Both the position numbers and the translations under genes were made by a program. From Burkholderiaceae bacterium (GTDB lineage: Bacteria; Pseudomonadota; Gammaproteobacteria; Burkholderiales; Burkholderiaceae_C), in the NCBI GenBank assembly GCA_016790175.1, contig JAEUPI010000112.1, positions 1 to 35,913 on the forward strand: a stretch of DNA of 35,913 nucleotides. The letters are read 5' to 3'. The notes under the pieces were generated by a model, which did not search any database, was not told the DNA's origin, and worked only from the letters and a program-made list of their open reading frames with translations. This document shows, piece after piece, positions 24,037 through 32,569 of the stretch (positions are counted from its first letter, which is position 1; each line of letters opens with the position of its first letter).

Positions 24037-26244
24037 TCAGTTGCTGGCCGCCGAAGCGGGCGGTGTCGCGGCCTTTGGCGCGTCGGAGGCCGGGCGCTGC
24101 GGCGGCACCACGGGCGACTCGTTGATCGGCATCACCAGGCTGTGCGCCGGCTGCGCGTCCTTCTGCTTGGCGCGAATGATGTCGTAGCGGTCGAGCGACA
24201 GCTTGTTGGTGCTGTCGCCGTCGCGCAGCACCACCGGACGCAGGAACACCATCAGGTTCGTGCGATTTCGCGTGCGGCTCTCGCTGCGGAACAGCGCACC
24301 GAGCACGGGAATGTCGCCAAGCAGCGGCACCTTGGACTTCTTCTCGGTGAACTTGTCCTCGATCAGGCCGCCGAGCACGAGGATCGCGCCGTCGTCGACC
24401 GTCACCGTCGATTCGATCGAGCGCTTGTCGGTCGACGGGCCGGCGTTCGAGGTGCCCGGTGCCACCTTGTCGCTGACGCTGGAGGACTCCTGGAAGATCG
24501 TCATGCGCACCGTGCCGCCTTCTCCGACCTGCGGCTTGATGCGCAGCGTGATGCCGACGTCCTTGCGCTCGATGGTCTGGAACGGGTTGGTCGTCGCGGT
24601 GCCGGTGTTGGTGAACTGGCCGGTGATGAACGGCACGTTGCTGCCGACGATGATCTTGGCTTCCTCGTTGTCGAGCGTGATCAGGTTCGGCGTCGAGACG
24701 ATGTTGGTGTTGGTCTGGCTCTGCAGCATGCGCGCGATCGCCGCCAGTGCGTAGGTGCCGCCGTAGTTCTTCAGCAGGCCGATGTTCAAGCCTTCGCCGG
24801 GCACCGTGGTGCCCACGCCGGCGATCGTCTGCGACAGGTCGATGATGCTGGGGCCGCCCACCGACGAGTTGGTGCCGGCGAAGGCGCCGTAGCGGTCGCC
24901 GCTCTGGCCGATCAGACCTTGCCACTGAAAGCCGAAGTCGGCAGCGTTATCGCCGGACACCTCGACGATCAGGCTCTCGATGTAGACCTGCGCCCGGCGC
25001 GAGTCGAGCTGGTCGATCATCGCGCGCACCTGGCGGTACAGCGGTTCCGGCGCGGTGATGATCAGCGAGTTGGTCGACGGGTCGGCCTGGATGAAGCCGC
25101 CGGTCGACGGTTGTGCCGAGGCCGACAGCGGTGCGGTCGCCGGTGTCGCGCCGGCCGCCGCGGCGGCGCCGGCCACCACCGGTGCCGGCGAGGCCGCCGG
25201 CGTGCCGCCCGACGACGACGCGCCGCCGGTGTTGGAGAACGCGGCCCGCAGCACCGTGGCGAGCTTGGTGGCGTCGGCGTTCTTCAGATGAACGACCCAG
25301 ATGTTGCCGCCGGCGCCCGCGCCCTGCAGCGGCTGGTCGAGCCGGGCGATCAGCGCACGAACGGCCGCCAGACGTGCCGGGTTGGCCGCACGAACAATCA
25401 GTGCGTTGGCACGCGGGTCGACCATCACGGCGAAGGCGCCGCCGGCGGCCGCACCCGGCACCGCCGCACCGGCCACGGCACCGTCGCCCAGGCGCTGCAC
25501 CATCGCCGCGATGTCGCTTGCCACGCCGTGCTGGATCGGGATCACCTCGACATCGGTCGACGCGGGTTGGTCGAGTGCAGCGATGATCTTGCCGATGCGC
25601 TGCAGGTTGTCGGCATAGTCGGTGATGACCAGCGTGTTGTTCCCCGGATTGGCGTTGATCGTGTTGTTCGGGCTGATCAAGGGCCGCAGGATCGCGACGA
25701 GATTGTTCGGGTTCTCGTGGCTGAGCTTGAAGATCTGCGTCAGCACCTGGTCGCCGCGCTGGCTGGGCTGGCCCACCGAGACGGTTCCCGCCTGCAGCTT
25801 GGCATCGGCTTCGGGCACCACCTTCAGCAGGCCCGCGCTGTCGACCAGCGTGAACCCCAACCCGCGCAGTGCCGCCAGGTAGTTGAGGTAGGCCTCGCGC
25901 ACCGACATCGGCTGCTCGCTGTAGACGGTGATCGTGCCCTTGACGCGCGGGTCGACCAGGATCTGGCGCTCGATCATGACCGCGACCGCGCGGGTCACGG
26001 CCTCGATGTCGGCGTTGACGAAGTTGACGGTGACCGGCGTCTTGGACTTCAGCGCGGGGCTGTGGCCGCCCGGCGGCGTCGCGCGCGCGGTCGGTCTCGC
26101 CTGCGTCGCGGGCGCCGGGGGCGCTGCAGGCGTTTGCGCCGCCACGCCGACACATGCCAGGGCCAGCACCAGTGCGCCCGCCACGCGGCAGGCGGCCGGC
26201 CGCCGCGGCCCGGAAGCTCGGAGGGTGCGAATGTGCATGGTCAT
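24037..26244 (-). CDS. gspD: Type II secretion outer-membrane secretin GspD
   Basis: A 735-residue secretin that forms the outer-membrane channel. A signal peptide runs to about residue 37 ([16 protein letters not shown]). The N0 domain follows ([20 protein letters not shown]), then repeated N1-N3 modules. An Ala/Ser/Gly/Pro-rich low-complexity insert sits in the N3 region, and the secretin core includes [20 protein letters not shown] and ends in [11 protein letters not shown] before an Ala/Pro tail. The ATG at 26244 overlaps the gspN stop by 4 nt (ATGA), so the genes are coupled; a second ATG lies two codons later. Placing gspD-E-F after gspN, rather than at the front of the cluster, is a permutation of the textbook order. 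No GspS pilotin is seen nearby. Confidence 0.95.
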   Translation of the reverse strand: MTMHIRTLRASGPRRPAACRVAGALVLALACVGVAAQTPAAPPAPATQARPTARATPPGGHSPALKSKTPVTVNFVNADIEAVTRAVAVMIERQILVDPRVKGTITVYSEQPMSVREAYLNYLAALRGLGFTLVDSAGLLKVVPEADAKLQAGTVSVGQPSQRGDQVLTQIFKLSHENPNNLVAILRPLISPNNTINANPGNNTLVITDYADNLQRIGKIIAALDQPASTDVEVIPIQHGVASDIAAMVQRLGDGAVAGAAVPGAAAGGAFAVMVDPRANALIVRAANPARLAAVRALIARLDQPLQGAGAGGNIWVVHLKNADATKLATVLRAAFSNTGGASSSGGTPAASPAPVVAGAAAAAGATPATAPLSASAQPSTGGFIQADPSTNSLIITAPEPLYRQVRAMIDQLDSRRAQVYIESLIVEVSGDNAADFGFQWQGLIGQSGDRYGAFAGTNSSVGGPSIIDLSQTIAGVGTTVPGEGLNIGLLKNYGGTYALAAIARMLQSQTNTNIVSTPNLITLDNEEAKIIVGSNVPFITGQFTNTGTATTNPFQTIERKDVGITLRIKPQVGEGGTVRMTIFQESSSVSDKVAPGTSNAGPSTDKRSIESTVTVDDGAILVLGGLIEDKFTEKKSKVPLLGDIPVLGALFRSESRTRNRTNLMVFLRPVVLRDGDSTNKLSLDRYDIIRAKQKDAQPAHSLVMPINESPVVPPQRPASDAPKAATPPASAASN

Positions 26245-27137
26245 CCGATCGAAATGACCGACACGGCACCCTGCCGTCGGCCGATGATGTTGAGCAGGTT
26301 GTTCAGGGCGGCCTCCTGGCCTTCGGCGGCGGTGGCTTCGCCACGGAAGCGCATCTTCGAGCCGGCCCATTGTCCGCTGCCCTGCAGGCGCAGCGCGCCA
26401 TCGAGCGTGTCCAGCGTCACGCTGGCGGTGTCGCCGGCGGCTGCGCCGCCGCGGATGCCGAGCCGATAACTGCCCAGCGTGTCGAGCGTCGACAGACGCG
26501 ACGACACGCCCAACAGGTCGAGTTCCAGCGTGCCGATCAGGCGCCAGCGCCCCTGTGCGGATTCCAGCGTCAGCCCGCTCGTGGTGAGCCGCATCGCGCC
26601 GGCCAGCTGCATCGTGTTGAATGGCGTGCCCAGGCCCGAAAGCCAGGCGGCCGGCCACTGGCCGAGGGCCTGCGTCTGGCCCGGCACCACCACCGTCATG
26701 CGACCCAGGCCGGGCTTGAACTGCACGACCACCTCGCGCTCGATGCAGCAGGCTTGGCGCAGCCGCAGGTCGATGCGGTTCCACATCGGACGGATCTGCC
26801 AGTGCAAACGCCCCGGCAGCGCCGACGCATCGCGGCTGCCGGGGCCGCCGGCGAGCAGCAGCTGGGCGCTGCCGGTCCACACGCTGCCCTGGGCATCGGC
26901 GAGCAACAGCCGCTCGCCGCTGGCGGACGCCACGCCGCGAGCCAGCCAGCTGGCCGGAGCGAACAACAGCAAACCGGCGATGGCACCGGCGATCGCGCCC
27001 CAGACGCCCCAGCGCCGCGCGGCATTGCGCGCCCGCTGCCAGGCGATCTCGGCCAGCGTGGAGTTCGCGAAGCCGCTCGGCGCGAAGCGCGAAAAGCTGG
27101 ACCGGCGGCGCAGCCAGTGTGGCAGGCGCAAATCCAC
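26241..27137 (-). CDS. gspN: Type II secretion protein GspN
   Basis: A 298-residue protein with one N-terminal membrane segment (about residues 38-58, WGAIAGAIAGLLLFAPASWL) and a periplasmic strand-rich domain containing DAQGSVWTGSAQLLL, typical of GspN. It is an accessory, not always essential part of the inner-membrane platform. The start is taken as the GTG at 27137, which overlaps the gspM stop by one base (TAGTG) and gives the sequence DLRLPHWLRRR after the initiator; the longer frame runs back through gspM. It overlaps gspD by 4 nt at its end. Cysteines form an adjacent CC pair near residue 128, which is unusual. Confidence 0.85.
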   Translation of the reverse strand: MDLRLPHWLRRRSSFSRFAPSGFANSTLAEIAWQRARNAARRWGVWGAIAGAIAGLLLFAPASWLARGVASASGERLLLADAQGSVWTGSAQLLLAGGPGSRDASALPGRLHWQIRPMWNRIDLRLRQACCIEREVVVQFKPGLGRMTVVVPGQTQALGQWPAAWLSGLGTPFNTMQLAGAMRLTTSGLTLESAQGRWRLIGTLELDLLGVSSRLSTLDTLGSYRLGIRGGAAAGDTASVTLDTLDGALRLQGSGQWAGSKMRFRGEATAAEGQEAALNNLLNIIGRRQGAVSVISIG

Positions 27138-27649
27138 TACCCGGCTCCCAGACTCAGCACCAGGGTGCCGTTGAATCCATTGGCGCTGCGTGTGAGCTGG
27201 GCTTCGACCGGCCGCGCGCGTGCCGCGCTGCGCGCCTCGACCAGCAGCGAGCGCAGTTGTTCGGGGCTGGCCCCGTTGAGCGTCACGAGGGCCCGATCGC
27301 CTTGCAACGTCAGGCGCACCTTGTCGCCATGACGTTCGGCGGCAGCCTTCATCGCCACGCCGGCCTGCGCCGCGGCGATCGGCGTCGCGTTGCGCAGCTC
27401 GCGCACCTCGGCGGCTTGCGTGCGCATCTGCTGCAGCTGCGTGTCGAGGGCTTCGATCTGCGCCGGCGCGCTCTGCAGCGTGTGCCAGGCCGGCGCGATG
27501 GCCAGCGTCCACAACAAGAAGGCACCGAGCACCACGGCCATGGTCACCAGCGCCGCCCGGTCGCGCGGCGACCGGGCCCGCCAAAGCTCACCCGCCTGCT
27601 GCCGCCAGGCCGCGATGCGCTCACCCCAGGCGTCGGACGATGCGTTCAC
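27137..27649 (-). CDS. gspM: Type II secretion protein GspM
   Basis: A 170-residue bitopic protein: a short cytoplasmic N-terminus, a membrane segment at about 33-53 (ALVTMAVVLGAFLLWTLAIAP), a coiled-coil stretch rich in Gln/Ala and a periplasmic ferredoxin-like domain. It stabilises GspL in the inner-membrane platform. The start is the GTG at 27649, which overlaps the gspL stop by 4 nt (GTGA); no ATG in this frame gives a family-like N-terminus. It overlaps gspN by one base. The length matches the family. Confidence 0.88.
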   Translation of the reverse strand: MNASSDAWGERIAAWRQQAGELWRARSPRDRAALVTMAVVLGAFLLWTLAIAPAWHTLQSAPAQIEALDTQLQQMRTQAAEVRELRNATPIAAAQAGVAMKAAAERHGDKVRLTLQGDRALVTLNGASPEQLRSLLVEARSAARARPVEAQLTRSANGFNGTLVLSLGAG

Positions 27650-28893
27650 AGCGAGCTCCGCGCGGCCTCGGCTCGGCTCAGCGTCAGCCGGCCTTCGGCG
27701 CTGTCGAGCGTCCAGCCCGCCGATCGCAGCCGGGCGCGAAATCGTTCGATCTGGTCGGCGCTCCAGCCGGTGACGACCAGCGTCAGCTTGCTCGACTCGA
27801 AACGCAGCGACTGCACGGGCGCCTGCCCGTCCGGCCAAGCGAGCGTGGCCATCGCCAATGCCGATTCGAGGTCGGCGTCACCGATGCGGCCGGCCGCGGC
27901 CCGCAGGTTGTCGGTGGCGCGGCGCATCTGCAGCGGTGCGTCGACGATGGTGCCGATGTTCGGGTGGCTGGCCTTCAGCAGGCCGACCATCGCCTGCTTC
28001 TTGTCGTCGATCGCCCGTTGCTGGTGCCAGGCCCACAAATTCAGTCCGACGATCTGAAGCGCCACCAGGCTCAACAGCCCGAGTCGAACCGGACGCCACG
28101 CTGGGGTGAGCGCACGCTTCCATGCATTGCGAAGCAGGCGTGAACCCCGAGCGCGGGGGGCGAGATCAAACTGCCGCAGGTTCCACAACGAGCGCACAGC
28201 CTGCAGCGCGTGTTCGCCCTCGGACACCACAGCCACCGGTGCGCCCAGCCAGCGTTCGGCCTGAGCGGCCACCGCAGGCGACGCGCTCCAGCGTGCGCCC
28301 TGCGCCGCCCACACGGGCAGCTGGTCGCGAATCAAGGTGCCGGCCATCCGCACGCATTGCACGCCATGGGTATCACCGAACATGATCCAGGTCTGGGCGC
28401 TGCTGCCGTCGGCCGTATCGGTCGAGGTGAAGAAGTGGCCTTGCGCCAAGTCGCCGGGCCATACGGCGGGCACGACGCGCTCGACGAAGGCGCCGGCCTT
28501 CTCCAGCGTGGCCAGGTGGCCCGTCAGCCAGGGCTTGTGGATGGCGGCGACCCAGATCGGCGAGCCGGACGCCGCACCTGGCGCCAGCGCAAGGTGAATG
28601 GACCCCTCGTCGTCGAGCAGCTGTTCCTCCAGCAGGCCGGTGAGGGCGGCGCGCAGCTTGGCGGCGGGCGCCTTCGGCAGCGTCACGCGGTGCCAGCTCA
28701 CGTCGGTCGGGGCGACCCAGGCCACGACCGTGTCGGCCTTCGGCAGCAATGCCGCTGTGGCCCGCCCCTGGCGGGCCACGCCGAGCCCGTCGGCGCTGAG
28801 CACATAGGCGTACTCGAGCGCGGCATCGCCGCGCTCGCCGGCGGTGGCACCGATCCGCTCACGCGGCGGCAGCAGGACGACCAAGATTGACAT
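27646..28893 (-). CDS. gspL: Type II secretion protein GspL
   Basis: A 415-residue bitopic protein. It has an actin-like cytoplasmic domain that recruits GspE, a single membrane segment at about 270-289 (LGLLSLVALQIVGLNLWAWH) and a periplasmic domain that pairs with GspM. The N-terminus MSILVVLLPPRERIG is typical. There is no Shine-Dalgarno before the ATG at 28893; instead a promoter-like pair lies just upstream (28904-28932) and would give an almost leaderless message. A 121-bp gap separates it from gspK, the only sizeable gap in this part of the cluster. Confidence 0.93.
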   Translation of the reverse strand: MSILVVLLPPRERIGATAGERGDAALEYAYVLSADGLGVARQGRATAALLPKADTVVAWVAPTDVSWHRVTLPKAPAAKLRAALTGLLEEQLLDDEGSIHLALAPGAASGSPIWVAAIHKPWLTGHLATLEKAGAFVERVVPAVWPGDLAQGHFFTSTDTADGSSAQTWIMFGDTHGVQCVRMAGTLIRDQLPVWAAQGARWSASPAVAAQAERWLGAPVAVVSEGEHALQAVRSLWNLRQFDLAPRARGSRLLRNAWKRALTPAWRPVRLGLLSLVALQIVGLNLWAWHQQRAIDDKKQAMVGLLKASHPNIGTIVDAPLQMRRATDNLRAAAGRIGDADLESALAMATLAWPDGQAPVQSLRFESSKLTLVVTGWSADQIERFRARLRSAGWTLDSAEGRLTLSRAEAARSSL

Positions 28894-28903
28894 CGAATAC
28901 GGG

Positions 28904-28932
28904 AGGCTAACCGCCTTGAGACGGTGTTACAA
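28904..28932 (-). promoter_or_regulatory. Predicted internal promoter before gspL
   Basis: On the minus strand TTGTAA (28927-28932) and TAGCCT (28904-28909) are separated by exactly 17 bp, a good match to a housekeeping promoter. The predicted start is near 28897, about 4 nt before the gspL ATG. An inverted repeat GCCTTG/CAAGGC at 28913-28918/28930-28935 overlaps the spacer and could be an operator. The promoter call rests on consensus only. Confidence 0.4.
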
Positions 28933-29014
28933 GGCCGAAGTCATGAAAATCAAGTACTTACGCGCGAGATGTGTTGCCAAACCTCTGCTTGCGACGCGCC
29001 GAGTGCACAGCACC

Positions 29015-29959
29015 TCACCGGGCCGCGGCCACGCTGCTCACGCGCTCGCGCAGGATCGGGATCATTTCCAGTCCGCGCCGCTCGACGATGGATCGCTCCT
29101 CGAGCGTTCGGTCATCCAAGCGTAACCGGCCGCGGACCTCGAAGAAGTTGGATTGCGTTCCGACCCGTCGCGGATCGAGCAGATCCGGCTTGCCGAGCAG
29201 GGCACGGGCAGCGTCGACCGTCTTGAAGGCATGGCGCTGCCGGGCCTGGATGAGCGCTTCAGCCGCGCCGGTGTCCAGCCCCGGGCTGACGGCGACGATC
29301 ACGTCGCGATCAGCGGTGTTGAGGTTCACCGTCGTGCGCACCGGAATCAGTTCGACGTACGGTCGCAGGCGTTCGATCGAGGCCGCATCGATCCCGAGCC
29401 AGCCCAGCTGGTCCACCGTCTTCGGCTCCAGCGGTGCGCCAGCCGCACCGCTGCGGGCCGCCGCCAGGCCGGTGGCAATGCGCTGGGCGGTATCGGAGGG
29501 CACGCCGGCGACCTCACACAGGCGCTGCAGCGATGCCAGGTCGGTCTCGACGAGCTTTCCGCCGTCATCGATCACGTTGCGCAGGTTGAAGCGGGCCTGG
29601 AGGTCGGCAATGGCGCCGGACAGGAATGCCTCGGGACCGGCGTCGACGTTGTTGTCCTTGTCTAGCGCCAGAAAGGTCGACAGCCGCGCCTCGGCGAGCG
29701 GTGTCGCCCAGGGCTCGCTGAGCGCGGTGGGGCCGCCGGTGCGCGCGTCTTCGCGCAGGATCAAGCGCGCCCAATCGAGTGCGCCGCTCAGGATCCAGGC
29801 CGATTGCGTGCGCGAGCGCTCGGCGGCCTCGACCTGGATCGCACGGTACTGCTGCCAGATCATGCCGGCGGCAAGCGTGGCCACCAAGGTCATCAGCGCC
29901 ATCGCGATCAGCAGCGCGGCGCCGCGCTGTTGGTGCGAGCAGGAGACAACGCGTGTCAT
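29015..29959 (-). CDS. gspK: Type II secretion minor pseudopilin GspK
   Basis: A 314-residue minor pseudopilin that caps the pseudopilus tip. The prepilin-like leader ends QQRG before AALLIAMALMTLVATLAAGM; as usual for GspK, position +5 is not glutamate. The globular part includes FNLRNVIDDGG near residue 130 and a helix-hairpin-helix-like tail, VNLNTADRDVIVAVSPGLD near 225, characteristic of GspK. The ATG at 29959 overlaps the gspJ stop by 4 nt (ATGA). It is followed by a 121-bp gap before gspL that seems to split the cluster into two transcription blocks. Confidence 0.92.
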   Translation of the reverse strand: MTRVVSCSHQQRGAALLIAMALMTLVATLAAGMIWQQYRAIQVEAAERSRTQSAWILSGALDWARLILREDARTGGPTALSEPWATPLAEARLSTFLALDKDNNVDAGPEAFLSGAIADLQARFNLRNVIDDGGKLVETDLASLQRLCEVAGVPSDTAQRIATGLAAARSGAAGAPLEPKTVDQLGWLGIDAASIERLRPYVELIPVRTTVNLNTADRDVIVAVSPGLDTGAAEALIQARQRHAFKTVDAARALLGKPDLLDPRRVGTQSNFFEVRGRLRLDDRTLEERSIVERRGLEMIPILRERVSSVAAAR

Positions 29960-30573
29960 GGCTGCTGCGGTCCGAGCGACACGTCGCGCGTGAGCCGTCG
30001 CTGTGAGACGCTGAGCACCAGACGCACGCCGCTGGGCAACGCGCTGCGCGCAACGCCGCTCGCCGCACCCGCCGCGCCGGGCGGCACGACATCGCCCGAG
30101 GACTGCGCATTGCTCCATGCGTTGCCGCGATAGAAATAGAGCTGCCAGTCCGACACCTGATCCAGAAGCCTCACCTGCGTCGGCTCGTCGCCGATCAGTT
30201 GCTGGCTCGCAAGCCAGGCCTGCTGCAGCTCGACCGATGTCGCCACCACCGGGCTGTGCCAGCGCCGCCAGATGCCCTCGCGCAACGACCAGGCCACCAC
30301 CTGCGCGCCGTCGGCGCCGCGCCGAACGAGCCGCAGCGTGGCGCCGTCGAAGGTGATCGCCGGCGCCGCCGCGCTGTCGTACAGCGCGCTCAGGTCCTGT
30401 TCCCACTGCGCGATCAGCGTGGTCAGTCGCAGGGTGCGTTCGGCGGCACCCTGGCTGGCCTCGCGGGCGCGCACCATGCCGTCGATGCCCTGCCAGCCCA
30501 TGGCGGCCAGGATCGCCATGATCAGCAAGGCGACCAGGACTTCGACCAGCGTGAAACCGCGCGATCGCCGCAT
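29956..30573 (-). CDS. gspJ: Type II secretion minor pseudopilin GspJ
   Basis: A 205-residue minor pseudopilin. A short basic leader MRRSRG is followed by the processed methyl-phenylalanine helix FTLVEVLVALLIMAILAAMG, with glutamate at +5. The rest contains the GspJ-like pattern LRLTTLIAQWEQDL and several aromatic strands (WQLYFYRGNAW). Together with GspI and GspK it builds the pseudopilus tip. It starts 2 nt after gspI and overlaps gspK by 4 nt. The length is normal. Confidence 0.93.
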   Translation of the reverse strand: MRRSRGFTLVEVLVALLIMAILAAMGWQGIDGMVRAREASQGAAERTLRLTTLIAQWEQDLSALYDSAAAPAITFDGATLRLVRRGADGAQVVAWSLREGIWRRWHSPVVATSVELQQAWLASQQLIGDEPTQVRLLDQVSDWQLYFYRGNAWSNAQSSGDVVPPGAAGAASGVARSALPSGVRLVLSVSQRRLTRDVSLGPQQP

Positions 30574-30575
30574 GC

Positions 30576-30938
30576 TCAGTACCTCGGCAGAACCGTGGAC
30601 AGCGTCAGCAGCGGCAGCCCGGCCGGATCGCTGACCACGGCGTCGACTCTCCGGAAGTTCGGGTTCGGCGTCGGGCGCGTGACCAACTTGCCCTTGTAGT
30701 CGCTGCCGAGCTGATGGCATTCGAAATCGGTGTCGCCGACGCCGGGGAATTGCTTGCCGAGCTTGAGGTTGGTGAGTGCGTTGTCGGCACACCATTGCGC
30801 ATTGACCACGTCGGTCAGCCGCTGCGCGTTGTCGGTCAATGCGCCGGCCGCCTTCAGGCCGGCAGCCAGCGAGATGGCGACGATGGCCACCGCCACCAGC
30901 ACCTCGACCAACGTGAAGCCGCGCGATCGACAGGTCAT
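30576..30938 (-). CDS. gspI: Type II secretion minor pseudopilin GspI
   Basis: A 120-residue minor pseudopilin with the leader MTCRSRG and the helix FTLVEVLVAVAIVAISLAAG, glutamate at +5. The family signature NAQWCADNALTNLKLGKQFP follows at about residues 46-65. GspI nucleates the tip complex with GspJ and GspK. The ATG at 30938 overlaps the gspH stop by 4 nt. Two cysteines, in QWCAD and FECH, could form a disulfide. Confidence 0.93.
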   Translation of the reverse strand: MTCRSRGFTLVEVLVAVAIVAISLAAGLKAAGALTDNAQRLTDVVNAQWCADNALTNLKLGKQFPGVGDTDFECHQLGSDYKGKLVTRPTPNPNFRRVDAVVSDPAGLPLLTLSTVLPRY

Positions 30939-31471
30939 GGCCTCGCTGCCGCGGGGTCGGCCGGCGCAAACGGGCCCAGCCCGTCGGTGGCGAGCGCCAG
31001 GTTGCGCTCCCCCAGGCGCAGCACGATGCGTTGCGGGCCGATCAACGGTTCGGGCCCGAGCGTCAGTGAACGAACGCCGATGATCTCGGCGCTCACGCCT
31101 TCGGCGAGCCAACCGTTGGCCGTGTTCTCGGCCGTGACAAGCCCCGCAAAGCGGAAGCGCTGCTCGGCCGGAGGTTCATTGACGAGTTCGAACCGTACCG
31201 TGACGCCCGATGCGCGCGACTCCGCACGCGCGCCTTCGAGCAGCGCCGCCAGGCGGGCCGCCTCGCGATCGAGCTGCGCGGCCGCCGGATCGCGAAGCGC
31301 CAGCGATGCCACGCCGACCGCGATGGCGATCAGCGCCATCACGATCATGATCTCGATCAGCGTGAAGCCGCGTGCGCGGCGCGTTCCCGCGGCGGCGCCG
31401 TCACGCGCCGCACCGAAGTCACTGCCAGGAACCGACGTCCGCGTTCTTGCCGTCGCCGCCTGCCTGGCCAT
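30935..31471 (-). CDS. gspH: Type II secretion minor pseudopilin GspH
   Basis: A 178-residue minor pseudopilin if it starts at the ATG at 31471. The processed helix is FTLIEIMIVMALIAIAVGVA with glutamate at +5, followed by a GspH-like domain (AALLEGARAESRASG). With this start the leader is 35 residues, long for the family, and the gene overlaps gspG by 53 nt. No ATG, GTG or TTG lies closer to the helix in this frame. A GTG that overlaps the gspG stop as GTGA (31420-31422), the arrangement seen at other junctions here, is out of frame. The start is therefore uncertain, although the gene identity is firm. Confidence 0.85.
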   Translation of the reverse strand: MARQAATARTRTSVPGSDFGAARDGAAAGTRRARGFTLIEIMIVMALIAIAVGVASLALRDPAAAQLDREAARLAALLEGARAESRASGVTVRFELVNEPPAEQRFRFAGLVTAENTANGWLAEGVSAEIIGVRSLTLGPEPLIGPQRIVLRLGERNLALATDGLGPFAPADPAAARP

Positions 31472-31865
31472 CCGCGCCGAAGCTGAATACATCAATCTCA
31501 CCTTTGACACCCGGATTGACATACTGATACGGGCGTCCCCAGGGATCGTTGGGCAGTTTCTCGAGATACGGGCGCCAATTCGGCGGGACCGTGCCGGCCG
31601 AAGGCTTGCGCACCAGCGCGTCCAGGCCTTGTTCGGCCGACGGATAGCGCTGGTTGTCGAGGCGATAGAGCTTCAGTGCCTGCATCAGGTTGTTGACGTC
31701 GGTGCGCGCCGCGGTCACGCGCGCATCGTCGGCGCGATCGAGCACGTTGGGCACGATCAACGCGGCCAGCACACCGATGATGACCAGCACGACCATCAAC
31801 TCGATCAGCGTGAAGCCGTGCACGCGTCGTCCGATGCGCCGTGGCGCGGGGAAGGGGATCGTCAT
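31419..31865 (-). CDS. gspG: Type II secretion major pseudopilin GspG
   Basis: A 148-residue major pseudopilin, the main subunit of the piston-like pseudopilus. The leader ends RRVHG before the conserved helix FTLIELMVVLVIIGVLAALI, with glutamate at +5. The GspG signature LKLYRLDNQRYPSAEQGLDA follows near residues 65-84, and LPNDPWGRPYQYVNPG with calcium-site residues is further on. The ATG at 31865 heads the minus-strand gsp cluster and diverges from gspC with only 44 bp between them. A prepilin peptidase (GspO/PilD) must act on it, and none is in this window. Confidence 0.96.
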   Translation of the reverse strand: MTIPFPAPRRIGRRVHGFTLIELMVVLVIIGVLAALIVPNVLDRADDARVTAARTDVNNLMQALKLYRLDNQRYPSAEQGLDALVRKPSAGTVPPNWRPYLEKLPNDPWGRPYQYVNPGVKGEIDVFSFGADGQAGGDGKNADVGSWQ

Positions 31866-31895
31866 GTTGCGTTGCAGCTCTCGCAGGAGGCGTGG

Positions 31896-31913
31896 ATGAT
31901 AATCGTCGCATGA
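31896..31913 (+). promoter_or_regulatory. Possible translational leader mini-ORF before gspC
   Basis: AGGAGG at 31885-31890 is placed 5 nt before ATG ATA ATC GTC GCA TGA, a five-codon frame whose stop overlaps the gspC ATG as ATGA. The AGGAGG is 19 nt from the gspC ATG, too far for direct use, so gspC may be translated by coupled re-initiation. This is inferred from spacing only. Confidence 0.35.
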
Positions 31914-32536
31914 CGATGCGCTTGCTGTCGTTCGCTGTGTGGGCACTTGTTTCTGCGAGCGCCGTGTTCTGGTTGAGCAGGCTGGTATCGCTGGGCGCAC
32001 CGGCACCGGCCTATGCCGTGACTGCGGGCCATGCGGTGGCCGGCGCATCCGCGGATCTGTCGCGTGTACTCGGCAGCACTCGCGCAAATTCACCAACGGC
32101 TGCCGCGCCGGCCGCCGAGCCGGCCGTCAGTGCACGTTTCAAGCTGATTGGCGTGGTGGCTGCACGCAGCACGCAGCCGGACAGCGGGCTTGCGTTGATC
32201 GCCGTCGACGGCAAGCCCCCGAAGCCGGTCGGCCTGGGTGGTGTGGTCGATGGATCGCTCGTGCTGCTGGCCGTGAATCACCGCCGCGCGGAGATCGGTC
32301 CGTCGGGCGGCGAAGCGACCGTGACGCTCGAGCTGCCACTGGCGCCGGAGCCCAACCGCAGCACCCGTCCGCCGACGAGTTTTCCGCCACCGGCCGCACG
32401 GCCGGCCGTGGCCATGCCGGTACCGGCCGCGCCGGTCCAGCCGCCCCAAGCCCAGGCGAATCCCGCCCAGATGCCGCCGCCTGTGCCGCCCACACCGGGC
32501 GCCGTCCCGCGCACCAATCCACCCCAGACGCGCTGA
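31910..32536 (+). CDS. gspC: Type II secretion protein GspC (short form)
   Basis: A 208-residue bitopic inner-membrane protein that links the platform to the secretin. There is a membrane segment at about 5-24 (LLSFAVWALVSASAVFWLSR), a linker, and a homology-region domain at about 75-150 (SARFKLIGVVAARSTQPDSG). The remainder is a Pro/Ala-rich tail. Classical GspC proteins continue with a PDZ or coiled-coil domain and are longer; none is visible here. The start may be the ATG at 31910 or 31916. It diverges from gspG across 44 bp, so the two promoters must overlap coding DNA. It converges with cobT. Confidence 0.85.
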   Translation: MTMRLLSFAVWALVSASAVFWLSRLVSLGAPAPAYAVTAGHAVAGASADLSRVLGSTRANSPTAAAPAAEPAVSARFKLIGVVAARSTQPDSGLALIAVDGKPPKPVGLGGVVDGSLVLLAVNHRRAEIGPSGGEATVTLELPLAPEPNRSTRPPTSFPPPAARPAVAMPVPAAPVQPPQAQANPAQMPPPVPPTPGAVPRTNPPQTR

Positions 32537-32569
32537 GCGCGGTCCGAAAGGGGCGCGCAGCGGGGCTGC

